Positions 1 through 8,526 are shown, counted from the stretch's first letter. The stretch: DNA of 64,000 nt from Heliomicrobium gestii (GCF_009877435.1 NZ_WXEX01000004.1:124001-188000), one strand, 5' to 3'. The notes: a model not told the origin generated them from the sequence alone. Made by a program: numbers and translations.

Positions 1-1662
1 CAACCCGCGGGCGAGGGAATTTGGGCGCAGCAACAATTCGGGCGAGGCGCCCATCCGGTTGCCGAGCAACACGATCGCCTGGGCCAGATCGGTCCGCTCC
101 CCATCATCAAGCCACTCGCTCCAGGCCCGGAGCACCTGGGACCAGTACACCTCCGGCGCCGGAGCGTCCCCGTTCTCCTGGCGCCACTCCTTCGGCAGGC
201 CCGCCTCCTCTTGGTTCAAAAGGGACAACGCCTTGATCAATCCCCGGCGCCATTCGCCGAACGAGGGGGCGTCGACACTGCGCAGCCGTTCCGAAAAGGC
301 CGGGTAGAGCCAGAGAGGCAACAGCCCCCGCTCCGTCGCAGGCGACTGGCGGCTGAACAGACGGCGCTCCCACAGGTTGATGCGGCTTTCATCCTTGCCC
401 AGGATGATCAGTTCCTGGCCCAGCAGATAGAAACTGCAGCGATAGTCCTGCCCTGCGTCGAGCAAGCTCTTCCAATGGGAAGGCCGCTCTTCCCAATAGT
501 AGTTGACCCGCACCAGGGGCGAAAACAATTCGTCGCTGCCGTCGAGACAGCCTGTCACCCGCAGCAGGTTGCGCCCCAGATCATAGACCCGGTACTCGAA
601 GGGCTGGCGAAGGCGTTTTACCTTTTCGGCCATGGTCAAAGAACGCGGTTCCGATGCCTGGACCTCCCGGATCCACCAGTGCATCCCGGCATGGTAAAGG
701 GTGAAGTCCAGTTGCGATTCCACATAGGGGTGGCCGAGAATGTCCAGGATCAGCGGCTTTTCGATGACCGTGCTCTTCAACCACCGGACATGGTACTGGT
801 GGGTCGTTTCCGGATGGCCAAAACGTCGCCGTGTTTCCGGCACGGGACGCAGGTGGACATGCTCCGATTTCCAGGGGACGATCAGCGCCGCATTCAGCAA
901 GTCTTCCACCATGAATTCGGCGATTTTGCCGCTCCCGTGGCCGGAACCGATCCCTGACCTGCCATCCATGCCTTTTCGCTGCGCCAGCCGCTGGCGCATG
1001 CGAGCGTGGAGGTGCCAGGGGGCCATGGGCTCACTGACAGGGAGATCCACCTCCAGCAGGCGCTGCTCCAAGACCTCCCACCAAGGGGATTCCTCCGGAT
1101 TGCCCAGCGGGCCCCGGAGCGCCCCTGCCAATTCAACGTCCAGGTTCTGCCACGCCTGGAGCCAGGCGAAGATGGCATCGTCAGGCGACATACTGCGGGG
1201 ACGGAGTTTTTGCAGCAGCCTGCGGCTCTGTTCTGTCGATAGGGCCGGCAGGGGCCGCAACCCGCCGATCAGTTTGCCCAGTTCAGGCCACTGTTCACCG
1301 ATGGCCGATAGATCATCCACCCGACCATCGATGGCCTGCCAATAGCGGAGCAGGCACTGGACAACCTGCCCCAGTTCATCGCGACTGACGGGAACCTCCT
1401 TGCTGTGGCAGCTTTCCATCTGCCACTCCTGCCGGCTCATCTCCTGCCAGAGCAGAAAAGACGTGTCTGTGGGATTAAAACTCAACTGGCCCAGACATAC
1501 CATCAACGACTTGCCCCGGCCTTGCCAGGCGGCGCGAAAGCTAAATACCGAATGGAACCAGCGGTTTTCCCTCTGCCCATGGGCGCCGACAAAGTCGTGC
1601 CCGGAAAACCCTTCCCTGAGTTCCCCCTTTCGGTTCAGGGAAAGGATGTTCGACTGGCTCAT
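1..1662 (-). CDS. Large orphan protein, C-terminus cut by window edge
   Basis: An open frame of 554 codons runs without a stop from an ATG at 1662 to the window edge, so only the N-terminal part is visible. It begins MSQSNILSLNRKGEL and is rich in Trp, Arg, Gln and Leu. I see no signal peptide, membrane segment, nucleotide-binding motif or zinc motif, and I do not recognise a family. It looks like a soluble cytoplasmic protein. A GAAGGG sequence about 10 nt upstream is a weak ribosome site. A terminator at 1692-1716 separates it from the ABC-2 permease upstream. Several plus-strand open frames overlap it, but this frame is far longer and has an even, protein-like composition. The reading frame is well supported; the function is unknown. 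Confidence 0.75.
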   Translation of the reverse strand, partial: MSQSNILSLNRKGELREGFSGHDFVGAHGQRENRWFHSVFSFRAAWQGRGKSLMVCLGQLSFNPTDTSFLLWQEMSRQEWQMESCHSKEVPVSRDELGQVVQCLLRYWQAIDGRVDDLSAIGEQWPELGKLIGGLRPLPALSTEQSRRLLQKLRPRSMSPDDAIFAWLQAWQNLDVELAGALRGPLGNPEESPWWEVLEQRLLEVDLPVSEPMAPWHLHARMRQRLAQRKGMDGRSGIGSGHGSGKIAEFMVEDLLNAALIVPWKSEHVHLRPVPETRRRFGHPETTHQYHVRWLKSTVIEKPLILDILGHPYVESQLDFTLYHAGMHWWIREVQASEPRSLTMAEKVKRLRQPFEYRVYDLGRNLLRVTGCLDGSDELFSPLVRVNYYWEERPSHWKSLLDAGQDYRCSFYLLGQELIILGKDESRINLWERRLFSRQSPATERGLLPLWLYPAFSERLRSVDAPSFGEWRRGLIKALSLLNQEEAGLPKEWRQENGDAPAPEVYWSQVLRAWSEWLDDGERTDLAQAIVLLGNRMGASPELLLRPNSLARGL

Positions 1663-1691
1663 CGGTCGTTTACCCTTCTTTCTGCCCCCAA

Positions 1692-1716
1692 TAAAAATGC
1701 CCCCGTATGAACGGGG
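1692..1716 (-). terminator. Intrinsic terminator after ABC-2 permease
   Basis: A perfect 6-bp stem (CCCCGT / ACGGGG) with a 4-nt loop is followed on the minus strand by a U-rich run. It lies between the permease gene and the orphan gene downstream. Confidence 0.65.
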
Positions 1717-1854
1717 ACCCAGAAAAACGTTTTCTGAAGTTCAGTTGTGTCACATGTTTCTCCGAGGTCCCAGAGCCGCTGCAGCGTCCCCGAGAGATGC
1801 GGATTGTTCTTTTATACGCTATCCCTATTCGCTGCCCTCGCCGACATTCCTGCC

Positions 1855-2715
1855 TTACAAATCCTTTTTCTCAAAAAAGTGGACAGCACCGGCCAGGGCC
1901 GCCAGCAGGTAGCCCGTCGCGTAGACGACCATGGCGCCGCTCGGCGGCGACTGAGCGCCGAAGGGTCCCTGGGCCAGGGTGGCCACCGGGGTTGCTTCCT
2001 GGACCGTCAGGACCGTCATCAGTTTGCGAAAGAGGGCGTCGATGGGGATGACCAGGCTGACGGCGATGCCGATATCGACGAGGTCTGCTTTATGAACCAG
2101 ACTGCCGATTTGCTCCAAAAAACCGCCCACTGAGGCCAGAACATAGAGAAGCACCGTCACAATCCCTGCGGTCAGCGGGCGCAGGAGGGTGCTGAAGAGC
2201 ATCGCCGCCGCCAGCAGCGCCAATGGTTGCAAGACGAAGAGAAAGGCGCCGTAGAGGACATGGTCGGCGTCCAGCAGGGATAGCGTCTTCCCGTTATAGA
2301 GCCCGTTCAGAAGCAGGACGCCTCCGTAGAGAAGCAAGCCGAAACCGGCGATCATCGCGGCATGACCGGCAAATTTGCCCACAATGACGGAACGCCGGGG
2401 AAGAGGCTTGGAAACGACGGCGTCTAGCAACCCTGTTTCGATTTCGGCGGCGATGGCGCCCACACCGGCGAGCATGGCCAAAAGGGTCATTAGAAAGGAG
2501 GCAAAATAGAGGCCTGATCCCAACAGTTGGTTGCCGATGATCTGGCGCAGCAGCGGCTGCTGGCCCCGCAAGGCCTGCAACCGCTGAAACTCCCGCGCGG
2601 CAAAATCAAGACCGATCGCATAGAGCGTCAGGAAGACCAGCGCGAGCAGGATCGCCGCCAGAAAGACCTTCTTGCGGGCCCCTTCCAGAAAGGTGAGGCG
2701 GGCAAGGATCAGCAT
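1855..2715 (-). CDS. ABC-2 type transporter permease
   Basis: A 286-residue integral membrane protein with about six hydrophobic segments, of the ABC-2 permease type (NosY/YfiM-like). The N-terminal MLILARLTFLEGARKKVF is the usual amphipathic start before the first membrane helix. The segment GAIAAEIETGLLDAVVSKPLPRR, in the first cytoplasmic region, carries the typical 'E..GT..ll.s.PlsR' coupling motif. Such proteins form the membrane half of an exporter or membrane-remodelling ABC system. No ATPase gene lies beside it, which is unusual because permease and ATPase are normally adjacent. The upstream neighbour is a membrane-anchored protein. ATG start with GAGGGGGT upstream. The substrate cannot be told. 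Confidence 0.85.
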   Translation of the reverse strand: MLILARLTFLEGARKKVFLAAILLALVFLTLYAIGLDFAAREFQRLQALRGQQPLLRQIIGNQLLGSGLYFASFLMTLLAMLAGVGAIAAEIETGLLDAVVSKPLPRRSVIVGKFAGHAAMIAGFGLLLYGGVLLLNGLYNGKTLSLLDADHVLYGAFLFVLQPLALLAAAMLFSTLLRPLTAGIVTVLLYVLASVGGFLEQIGSLVHKADLVDIGIAVSLVIPIDALFRKLMTVLTVQEATPVATLAQGPFGAQSPPSGAMVVYATGYLLAALAGAVHFFEKKDL

Positions 2716-2837
2716 CGCTCAGACCCCCTCTGCAACCTGCAAGCATAGGGACGCATCGACGTTCCCCGTTTCCGCTTGCCTTTGATCGCGGCGCAGAGAG
2801 AGAACTTGCGCGACAGACACACCGTCTTCTCCCGTGT

Positions 2838-3692
2838 TCATCGCAGCGAACGGGCCAACTCGGCCATCCCTTCCTTGTCGAGATCGCCTTCCAGCCGGTA
2901 GAGGATGCCCTCGTCCACCCAGAAGAGACTGTTTTTCCCGGTGTGCATATTTTTTGCATACAGGGCTTCCCGTCCGCCCAGATCCACCTTTTCCATGCGG
3001 CCCTCGGCATAGGGAACAACCATTGTGTTTTGCCAGTCTTCGATGGCCGCCAACTGGTTGCGCAGATCGCTCGGCAGGATCGGCAGGTTCAGCAGGGACT
3101 TGCGCAACGCGGCGGCGTTGACGCCCGGCGGCGCCGTCATCTCGGGGCTGGCAAATTGATCGAGAAGAACGGCCTGCCCTCCCTCCGTTCTTTCACAGGT
3201 CAGGCGAACCCCCGCAGGGATGCCGACGCGAAAGGCCTTGCCCGATAAATCGGCAGGGAGCAACGCCTCTGCGCCAAGGCTTTCCAGCAGCCGGTTCACC
3301 GGCTCCGCCTGAAGTCGAAACTCTGCGAGTCCGCCCGTAAAAAGGGTCACCGTGCCGGCCAAGCGTAAGCCTTTGGGGAGACGGGAGGGCACTTTCACCG
3401 TAAAGGGGAGTTGCTTTTGCGCCTCGGCGAGAGAGAGGGTCAGTAATTCCGGTTTTTCGATCACCTCCACGGCGCCAAACTGCTGCAGATTCACCTCGCC
3501 GACACGGGAACGGATCGATTCGGCCATCTGATCCATCTGTTCTGGCGTGACTTTGATCGTCTGCATCTGTTGCACCCGGAATAATGAAAGAAAATCGGCG
3601 GTCGCCTGCCGCACCGGCGGCAGGGTGAAAGCGACCGTAAGCAAGGCGATGACGCCGATGGCGGTGAACCCGATTTTGCGATGTTTTTTCAA
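2838..3692 (-). CDS. Membrane-anchored DUF4367-like protein
   Basis: A 284-residue protein with one N-terminal membrane helix (about residues 8-24) and a large outside domain. After the helix comes the sequence LPPVRQATADFLSLFRVQQM, typical of DUF4367/anti-sigma-partner proteins of Firmicutes, whose C-terminal domain resembles lipoprotein-sorting folds. I chose the TTG at 3692 because AAGGAGGT lies 10 nt before it. An ATG 54 nt further upstream lacks a ribosome site. The gene precedes the ABC-2 permease with a 122-nt gap, so the two may be co-transcribed. Its role is unknown; a part in envelope stress sensing or in assisting the transporter is only inference. Confidence 0.65.
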   Translation of the reverse strand: MKKHRKIGFTAIGVIALLTVAFTLPPVRQATADFLSLFRVQQMQTIKVTPEQMDQMAESIRSRVGEVNLQQFGAVEVIEKPELLTLSLAEAQKQLPFTVKVPSRLPKGLRLAGTVTLFTGGLAEFRLQAEPVNRLLESLGAEALLPADLSGKAFRVGIPAGVRLTCERTEGGQAVLLDQFASPEMTAPPGVNAAALRKSLLNLPILPSDLRNQLAAIEDWQNTMVVPYAEGRMEKVDLGGREALYAKNMHTGKNSLFWVDEGILYRLEGDLDKEGMAELARSLR

Positions 3693-3763
3693 TTCCGTCC
3701 GACCTCCTTGGCGATGGTATTTGCCATTTTTAGCCGGACTATGCATATCCTTGACGATGACCG

Positions 3764-3807
3764 AAAAAGAAACACCGCCGCCAGCGCCTTACGCGCCAAC
3801 GACGGTG
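3764..3807 (-). terminator. Intrinsic terminator after the Ca2+/H+ antiporter
   Basis: A stem of about 15 pairs including four G-U wobbles, with a small GUAAG loop, is followed on the minus strand by TTTCTTTTT. It lies 26 nt after the antiporter stop codon. Confidence 0.6.
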
Positions 3808-3832
3808 GCCCTTTTGACTTTTATCATTCGGC

Positions 3833-5017
3833 TTAGGCGAAGGCAAAACCGGTAGCGACGATGCCGTAGGTGGCCAGGAGCATGAGTCCCTCCAGCCAGT
3901 TCGTCTCACCGTCTTTGCTGATCGACTTGGCGATCCATACGGCGAGCACGATCGCCACCAGTTCGAACTCATTGAAGACCATAGTCATCGGCTGGCCGAA
4001 GATCAAGCCGGCCAATACGAGCAGCGGCGCGACGAAGAGGGCGATCTGGATACTGGACCCGATGGCGATCTCTGTGGCCACCTCGATCTGATTTTTGGCG
4101 GCCATCATCACGGCGCTGCTGTGTTCGGCGGCATTGCCGATGATGGGGATCAAGATGATGCCGATAAAGGCTTCCGGCCAACCAAGCGTCGCCACCGTAT
4201 GTTCAAGGGAACCCACAAGGACCTCGCTGGCCAGAGCGACGGCGACAGTGGAGACAACAAGGACGGACAGCGCCTTCCCCTTCGACCATCCTGCGCCGTG
4301 GCTGTCTGCAGGCGGGTTGTCCCCCTTGCCGGCGACCTCCGGCGTGGACAACGCCGGAGCATATTCCGATGGAAGGCCCGTTGTGGCGGCAATCATGCCG
4401 CTCGTCTCTGCCGCTATGCCCAGCGGATCGGCCGGGAGACCGCTCTTACGGCTGTGCGAAGCGTCCGCTCCGGCGCCGGTCTGGCGGAAACCGTAGTACA
4501 ACACGGCGCCATAGACCAGCAGGAGAATGACGGCGACCCCGACGGAGAGTTTCACCGGCGCACCGTCGACAGCCGAGTGGTAATGCATGAAGAGGGACGG
4601 CACCAGCATGGCGATGATGGCCAGCAACAGGGTCGTCGCGTTGATTTTGGCCGTCTCCGTGTTAAAACGCTGGACGCCGTGCATCAGCCCGCCGACAAGG
4701 ACGGACAAACCCAGGACCAAGAGGATGTTGCCGATGATCGAACCGATGAGCGACGCCTTGACCACCTCCAGGTGACCGGCCTTGAGGGCGAACAAGGCGA
4801 TGATCAACTCTGTGGCGTTGCCAAAAGTGGCGTTCAGAAAGCCGCCCAACTTCGGCCCCACATGTTCAGCCAGTTCCTCTGTAGCGTGGCCCATGTATCC
4901 AGCCAGGGGCAGGATGCTCAAGGCGGCGGTGAGGAAGGCCCAACCGCTCTCTGGATCGCTCCAGCGGAAGTACACCATCAGCGGCAGCGCGAGCAACAGG
5001 TAACGCAGGTATGTCAT
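3833..5017 (-). CDS. cax: Calcium/proton antiporter, CaCA (Cax/ChaA) family
   Basis: A 394-residue inner-membrane protein with about eleven membrane helices. It carries both conserved CaCA repeats: GNATELIIALFAL in the first half and GNAAEHSSAVMMA in the second, whose acidic residues bind the cation in the known family. These proteins expel Ca2+ (or other cations) in exchange for protons. The long polar stretch between the halves (about residues 185-240) is the usual cytoplasmic loop. ATG start with GGAGGG upstream. It is probably a single-gene unit, since a strong terminator follows at 3764-3807. Confidence 0.92.
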   Translation of the reverse strand: MTYLRYLLLALPLMVYFRWSDPESGWAFLTAALSILPLAGYMGHATEELAEHVGPKLGGFLNATFGNATELIIALFALKAGHLEVVKASLIGSIIGNILLVLGLSVLVGGLMHGVQRFNTETAKINATTLLLAIIAMLVPSLFMHYHSAVDGAPVKLSVGVAVILLLVYGAVLYYGFRQTGAGADASHSRKSGLPADPLGIAAETSGMIAATTGLPSEYAPALSTPEVAGKGDNPPADSHGAGWSKGKALSVLVVSTVAVALASEVLVGSLEHTVATLGWPEAFIGIILIPIIGNAAEHSSAVMMAAKNQIEVATEIAIGSSIQIALFVAPLLVLAGLIFGQPMTMVFNEFELVAIVLAVWIAKSISKDGETNWLEGLMLLATYGIVATGFAFA

Positions 5018-5130
5018 CGAGTTCCCTCCGCAAGAGTTGATTTCAATTTATTTTACGGTATCTGCCCCGATCGTTTCCAGCCTTATCCCCCTTCCGTCCG
5101 CTTAAATTTCCGCCAATTTGCAAAGAAGGG

Positions 5131-5856
5131 TCACCGCTCAAAGCTCTGGTACACCTTGTCGGCGATGCGACGGTATCCCTCACGATTCGGATGGAAGCGA
5201 TCCTCAGCCAGGGCAGCCGGCTCCAGCGATCCCACCGAAACGAGGGCGACACCGGAAAAAGCGGCGGCTTCCTTCGCCGTAATCCCGCGCAAAAGGGCGC
5301 GCTCCCCTTCCGCCCGCTCCTGCAACGGCGTCCCCCCAAAGGGATTATACGGTTCGATCAAGCGAACCGGCGCGGCGTCGTTCAATGCACGGATCCGGGA
5401 AAGGATCGCCTGCAGATTGCGCTCATAATCGGCTCTACGCTTCTGCATCACCGCCTCGGCAACGCCTCCGATATCGGCTTCTCCCCGGAAAACGTCGTTG
5501 CCGCCGATGGAAATCACCACGTGGGACGCCGCTGACAGCGCCTGCGTCACCTCGTTCCTGCCCAGCGACGCCAGGAGACCTTCCGAGCGCAACCCGTTGA
5601 CGCCGAAGTTTACCAGTTCTACAGGCCTGTCCCGCTTTTTCTCAAAATGATCCTTCAGGTTTCCCGCGTAGCCCTTGCCGCTTTCATCGCCATAGCCGGC
5701 CGACAGGGAATCGCCGAGGACGACGAGACGAAAGGGCGGGCGCTCGGCAAAGGGAACGAGCGGCGGCGATTCGGCTCTCCCATGGAACAGAAAGTACCCG
5801 CCGGCGAGCAGCATGAACAGCAGGATTATTCCGAGATAAACAGCGCTCCGTCTCAT
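5131..5856 (-). CDS. Secreted or membrane-anchored GDSL esterase/lipase (SGNH hydrolase)
   Basis: A 241-residue protein with an N-terminal membrane anchor or signal (residues 5-25) followed by an SGNH hydrolase domain. Block I is VVLGDSLSAGYG with nucleophile Ser50, block III is GGNDVF, and block V is DRFHPNREGY with Asp219 and His222. It therefore has the full catalytic set of the TesA/GDSL family, acting on ester or thioester bonds outside the cell. The ATG at 5856 has GAGGTGG 7 nt upstream. A longer in-frame extension to 6213 runs opposite and through the ferredoxin gene and is not used. It lies 20 nt downstream of the ferredoxin gene, so co-transcription is likely. Confidence 0.88.
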   Translation of the reverse strand: MRRSAVYLGIILLFMLLAGGYFLFHGRAESPPLVPFAERPPFRLVVLGDSLSAGYGDESGKGYAGNLKDHFEKKRDRPVELVNFGVNGLRSEGLLASLGRNEVTQALSAASHVVISIGGNDVFRGEADIGGVAEAVMQKRRADYERNLQAILSRIRALNDAAPVRLIEPYNPFGGTPLQERAEGERALLRGITAKEAAAFSGVALVSVGSLEPAALAEDRFHPNREGYRRIADKVYQSFER

Positions 5857-5876
5857 CAATGAGCCACCTCGTCCCA

Positions 5877-6206
5877 TTAAAAGTCCACCGGTATTCGCCG
5901 GTTGAGCACCTCCAGAACCTTTATCCGCCCATCGGCAAAACGAATGGTCCAGCGAATGGTATCTTTCCCCATACTGGCCTTGAGAATCGCGCCATCGGTT
6001 CCATCGTCGCCATTGGGCAGTCGCAAGACCAGGGCGCCGCGGGGACAGACCTTCAGGCAGGCGGTGCAGTCCCAGCAAAGGGAGGGCTCGCGAAATTGGA
6101 TTTTGCCATCTTCCCCGGGCGTCAGGAGATTTCCCGGACAGATGTTGGCGCAGCGGTACCCGCCTCCGCAACCGTTGCAGAGGTCTCGATCGATCAAGAC
6201 AACCAC
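5877..6206 (-). CDS. AprB-like 4Fe-4S ferredoxin
   Basis: A protein of about 109 residues with two 4Fe-4S cluster motifs of the adenylylsulfate-reductase beta-subunit kind: DRDLCNGCGGGYRCANICPG and CWDCTACLKVCPRGAL. The irregular first motif with inserted glycines is typical of AprB and its relatives. The C-terminal part (DTIRWTIRFADGRIKVLEV) also resembles AprB. It sits directly downstream of APS kinase, so both flanking functions concern adenylylsulfate. No AprA flavoprotein is present here; it may lie elsewhere, or the ferredoxin may serve an assimilatory reductase. Start: GTG at 6206 with AAGGG about 11 nt upstream; an in-frame GTG at 6218 is an alternative. Confidence 0.8.
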   Translation of the reverse strand: MVVLIDRDLCNGCGGGYRCANICPGNLLTPGEDGKIQFREPSLCWDCTACLKVCPRGALVLRLPNGDDGTDGAILKASMGKDTIRWTIRFADGRIKVLEVLNRRIPVDF

Positions 6207-6247
6207 GGAACACACCACCCTTCTGGGAACCGAACCGGCTCGCTTCG

Positions 6248-6799
6248 CTACAGATAACCCAACGCCTCCAGCTTGCGAATGATGCGCCGGGCGCTTTCTT
6301 CCGGGGTGGCGCGATGGGTCTCGACGATCAGTTCGGGATCCAGCGGTTCCTCATAGGGCTCCGTGATCCCGGTGAACCAGCGAATCCCCCCGGTCAAGGC
6401 CTTTTGGTAATGTCCCCGCACATCCCGAGCCATGCAGGTCTCCAGGGGCGCTTTGAGAAATACCTCGATAAAATTGCCGCTATGCTGTGCCCGCACATAT
6501 TCGCGCATCTCCCGGTAGGGCGAGGGAACGGCCGAGATGACCAATACCCCGTTGCGCGACAAGAGCTTTGCCAGGTAGGCGACCCGCTTGATCTGGTTAT
6601 ACCGCTCCTGCCGGATCAGCCCTGACTCCGGAAAAAGGTGCTCCCTCACCTCATCGGCATCAAGGATCTCCACTTTCCGCCCCCGCGCGCCGGCCTCCAG
6701 CCCAACGATGCGGGCAAGCGTCGATTTTCCGCTTCCCGAAAGCCCTGTCAACCAGAGCGTAAACCCCGACTCTTTCCTGGGAACGGTTTGGCAAACCAT
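6248..6799 (-). CDS. cysC: Adenylylsulfate kinase
   Basis: A 183-residue cytoplasmic enzyme that phosphorylates APS to PAPS with ATP. The P-loop GLSGSGKST lies at residues 19-27, followed by the family motifs LDADEVREHL, RYNQIKRVAYLAKLLSRNG, and ISAVPSPYREMREYVR, in which the usual 'S.ISP.R' reads SAVPSPYR. The C-terminal GITEPYEEPLDPEL is also typical. Length fits stand-alone bacterial CysC. The ATG at 6799 is preceded by GGAAGGA; an in-frame ATG at 6826 lacks a ribosome site. The AprB-like ferredoxin follows 42 nt later. Confidence 0.93.
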   Translation of the reverse strand: MVCQTVPRKESGFTLWLTGLSGSGKSTLARIVGLEAGARGRKVEILDADEVREHLFPESGLIRQERYNQIKRVAYLAKLLSRNGVLVISAVPSPYREMREYVRAQHSGNFIEVFLKAPLETCMARDVRGHYQKALTGGIRWFTGITEPYEEPLDPELIVETHRATPEESARRIIRKLEALGYL

Positions 6800-6967
6800 A
6801 GAACCCCCATCCTTCCGCTCCCCCATGACAGATGACTCGACCAGGGCCAACAGCAAAGACGATGTCAAGGCAAAGAGGCCCAGTGTTGTTCTCCACAGTA
6901 TGCGTCAGAACCTCCACCGGTGCCTCTTTACCGTCCTACCGCCGCTCTCCTGCCCCTGCAGTGGGGG

Positions 6968-7435
6968 TCAGCATTCGACGACTCTTTTCTTGGTCTGGAT
7001 CGGGCACTTCGCTTTGGCGCAAAAATTGCAGTGAAGGGTCATGTTGGCGATATCCCTGTTCTGCAAAAAAGTCTCGGCGTTATGGATTTGAACGCGAAGA
7101 AGATGTTCCTTTTCCTCTTCGGTTCGGATAAATTCGACACCGTATCGGTATAAATCCCCTTCTTCCCTTCGCCAGACAATCCGAGCCTCTTCTTTTAATG
7201 CGCCGGACAGCCGGGTCTGCAGATGCATGGTAAGTTCTGGATACTCCCCCGCAGTCGGAAAGCGCAAGTGGGACAACAATTGAGCGCCGCCGGGGCTGAT
7301 GTTCAAGACGCAAAGATCGATGCCATCGCTATGCCGGATTTGACCTGCTCTTTTTTCCACAGCCAGCTTGGCTGTGGCGCACAATGGATTGTCGTGCAGA
7401 GACAACCGTTGATGTTTCCTTCGCTCTTCGCCCAT
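6968..7435 (-). CDS. PilZ-domain protein with Cys-rich tail
   Basis: A 155-residue protein with the two PilZ signatures of c-di-GMP binding: RKHQR (RxxxR, residues 6-10) and NISPGG (NxSxxG, residues 45-50). A beta-barrel-like region with VWRREEGDLYRYGVEF follows. The C-terminal 25 residues hold a Cys/His group, HCNFCAKAKCPIQTKKRVVEC, which is not part of the PilZ fold and could bind a metal. I chose the ATG at 7435 (AAGGTGG 10 nt upstream) because the longer TTG start at 7537 falls inside the likely -35 box. It is probably monocistronic and is a likely c-di-GMP effector of unknown output. Confidence 0.85.
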   Translation of the reverse strand: MGEERRKHQRLSLHDNPLCATAKLAVEKRAGQIRHSDGIDLCVLNISPGGAQLLSHLRFPTAGEYPELTMHLQTRLSGALKEEARIVWRREEGDLYRYGVEFIRTEEEKEHLLRVQIHNAETFLQNRDIANMTLHCNFCAKAKCPIQTKKRVVEC

Positions 7436-7508
7436 ACGGCATCTGCCACCTTGCTTTTGTGATGTCGCCTTCCATCTTTTTCCCACCTGAAATTTCCTTT
7501 TTCTATTA

Positions 7509-7537
7509 TTAGTACTGGAGCAATGCCCGTTCGTCAA
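7509..7537 (-). promoter_or_regulatory. Sigma-A-type promoter of the PilZ gene
   Basis: TTGACG and TACTAA separated by 17 nt on the minus strand, 74 nt before the chosen ATG. Confidence 0.5.
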
Positions 7538-7557
7538 CGAAAATCTATGTCACGGAA

Positions 7558-7612
7558 AGAAAAAAATCCCTCCTTTCCGGTCGGCTCGCCAAGCCACCGA
7601 AAAGGAGGGATT
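7558..7612 (-). terminator. Intrinsic terminator after larE
   Basis: Long inverted repeat with arms AATCCCTCCTTT and AAAGGAGGGATT followed on the minus strand by a run of seven T. It lies about 50 nt past the larE stop. Confidence 0.8.
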
Positions 7613-7664
7613 CTTTTGATCATCATCTGTCATCATCATGACGAGCTTCGTCAGTCTTTTCGCC

Positions 7665-8489
7665 CTATCTGCTCTCTAACGCCTCATTCAGGCTGCCGGT
7701 GCGATAACCGGTCAGGTCGAGGGTGACGTAGGTAAAGCCAAGGCCTTTCATATAGCGAACCACCTCGTCGGCCTGAGCGGTCAGCTTGCCCAAGCTCTCC
7801 CGTTCCACCTCGATGCGCAACAGGCGGTCATGAAAGCGCGCCCGCACCTGATAAAAGCCGAGCCCCTTCAGGTACTGTTCCGCCTTTTCCACCCGGTCCA
7901 GCCCCTCCAGGGTGATCGGAGTGCCATAGGGAAAGCGCGACGAAAGACAGGGGGATGCCGCCTGATTCCAGGTCGGGAGGCCAAGTTCTTTGGACAGGGT
8001 CCGGATCTCCGCCTTCGTCAACCCCGACTCCAGCAGGGGACTGCGCACATTCATCCGCCTCGCCGCCGTCATCCCCGGCCGGTAATCGCCCACATCATCG
8101 GCGTTGTTGCCATCGAGAATAAAGGGGATTTGACGGTCCCGCGCGATCTGCCATAAGGTCTCGAAGAGGGCTGTCTTGCAGTGGAAGCACCGATCAGGGC
8201 CATTGTGCACAAAGGCCTCCCGCGTAAACTCATCGGTGGGCGTCGTCAGCAAGGGGGCGCCGATGCGCTTGGCGAGATCCTTCGCCTGAGCGATCTGATC
8301 CTTGGGCACCGTCTCCGAAATCCCCATGACGGCCAGCGCCCCTTCTCCCAGGGTGTCGTAAGCCGCTTTGAGCAGAAAGGTGCTGTCCACGCCGCCGGAA
8401 AAAGCGACCAGAACACGGTCCATTTCCCGTAGGGCTGCCTGCAGCGACGCATATTTGGCTTCGGTCGTCTCAACGGGTGTCTTCGTCAT
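7665..8489 (-). CDS. larE: ATP-dependent sacrificial sulfur transferase LarE
   Basis: A 274-residue PP-loop protein. The ATP-binding SGGVDS is at residues 31-36, and the motifs DRCFHCKTALFE and DGNNADDVGDYRPGM match LarE. The family enzyme gives up the sulfur of its own cysteine while making the nickel-pincer cofactor of lactate racemase; the matching cysteine is Cys181 in AASPCLSSRFPYG. The ATG at 8489 has GGAGG upstream, and a good promoter precedes it. The partner genes larB, larC and larA are not next to it. It sits alone between a PilZ gene and the corrinoid/ABC operon, so it might serve another sulfur-transfer job; that is inference. Confidence 0.9.
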   Translation of the reverse strand: MTKTPVETTEAKYASLQAALREMDRVLVAFSGGVDSTFLLKAAYDTLGEGALAVMGISETVPKDQIAQAKDLAKRIGAPLLTTPTDEFTREAFVHNGPDRCFHCKTALFETLWQIARDRQIPFILDGNNADDVGDYRPGMTAARRMNVRSPLLESGLTKAEIRTLSKELGLPTWNQAASPCLSSRFPYGTPITLEGLDRVEKAEQYLKGLGFYQVRARFHDRLLRIEVERESLGKLTAQADEVVRYMKGLGFTYVTLDLTGYRTGSLNEALESR

Positions 8490-8526
8490 CTGCCTGTATG
8501 CCTCCGTTATAAACACGATTTCACCC

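Noticed and set aside
211-957. A 248-codon plus-strand open frame near the left edge
   Set aside because: The minus strand keeps one frame open for 554 codons across the whole region with a more protein-like composition.
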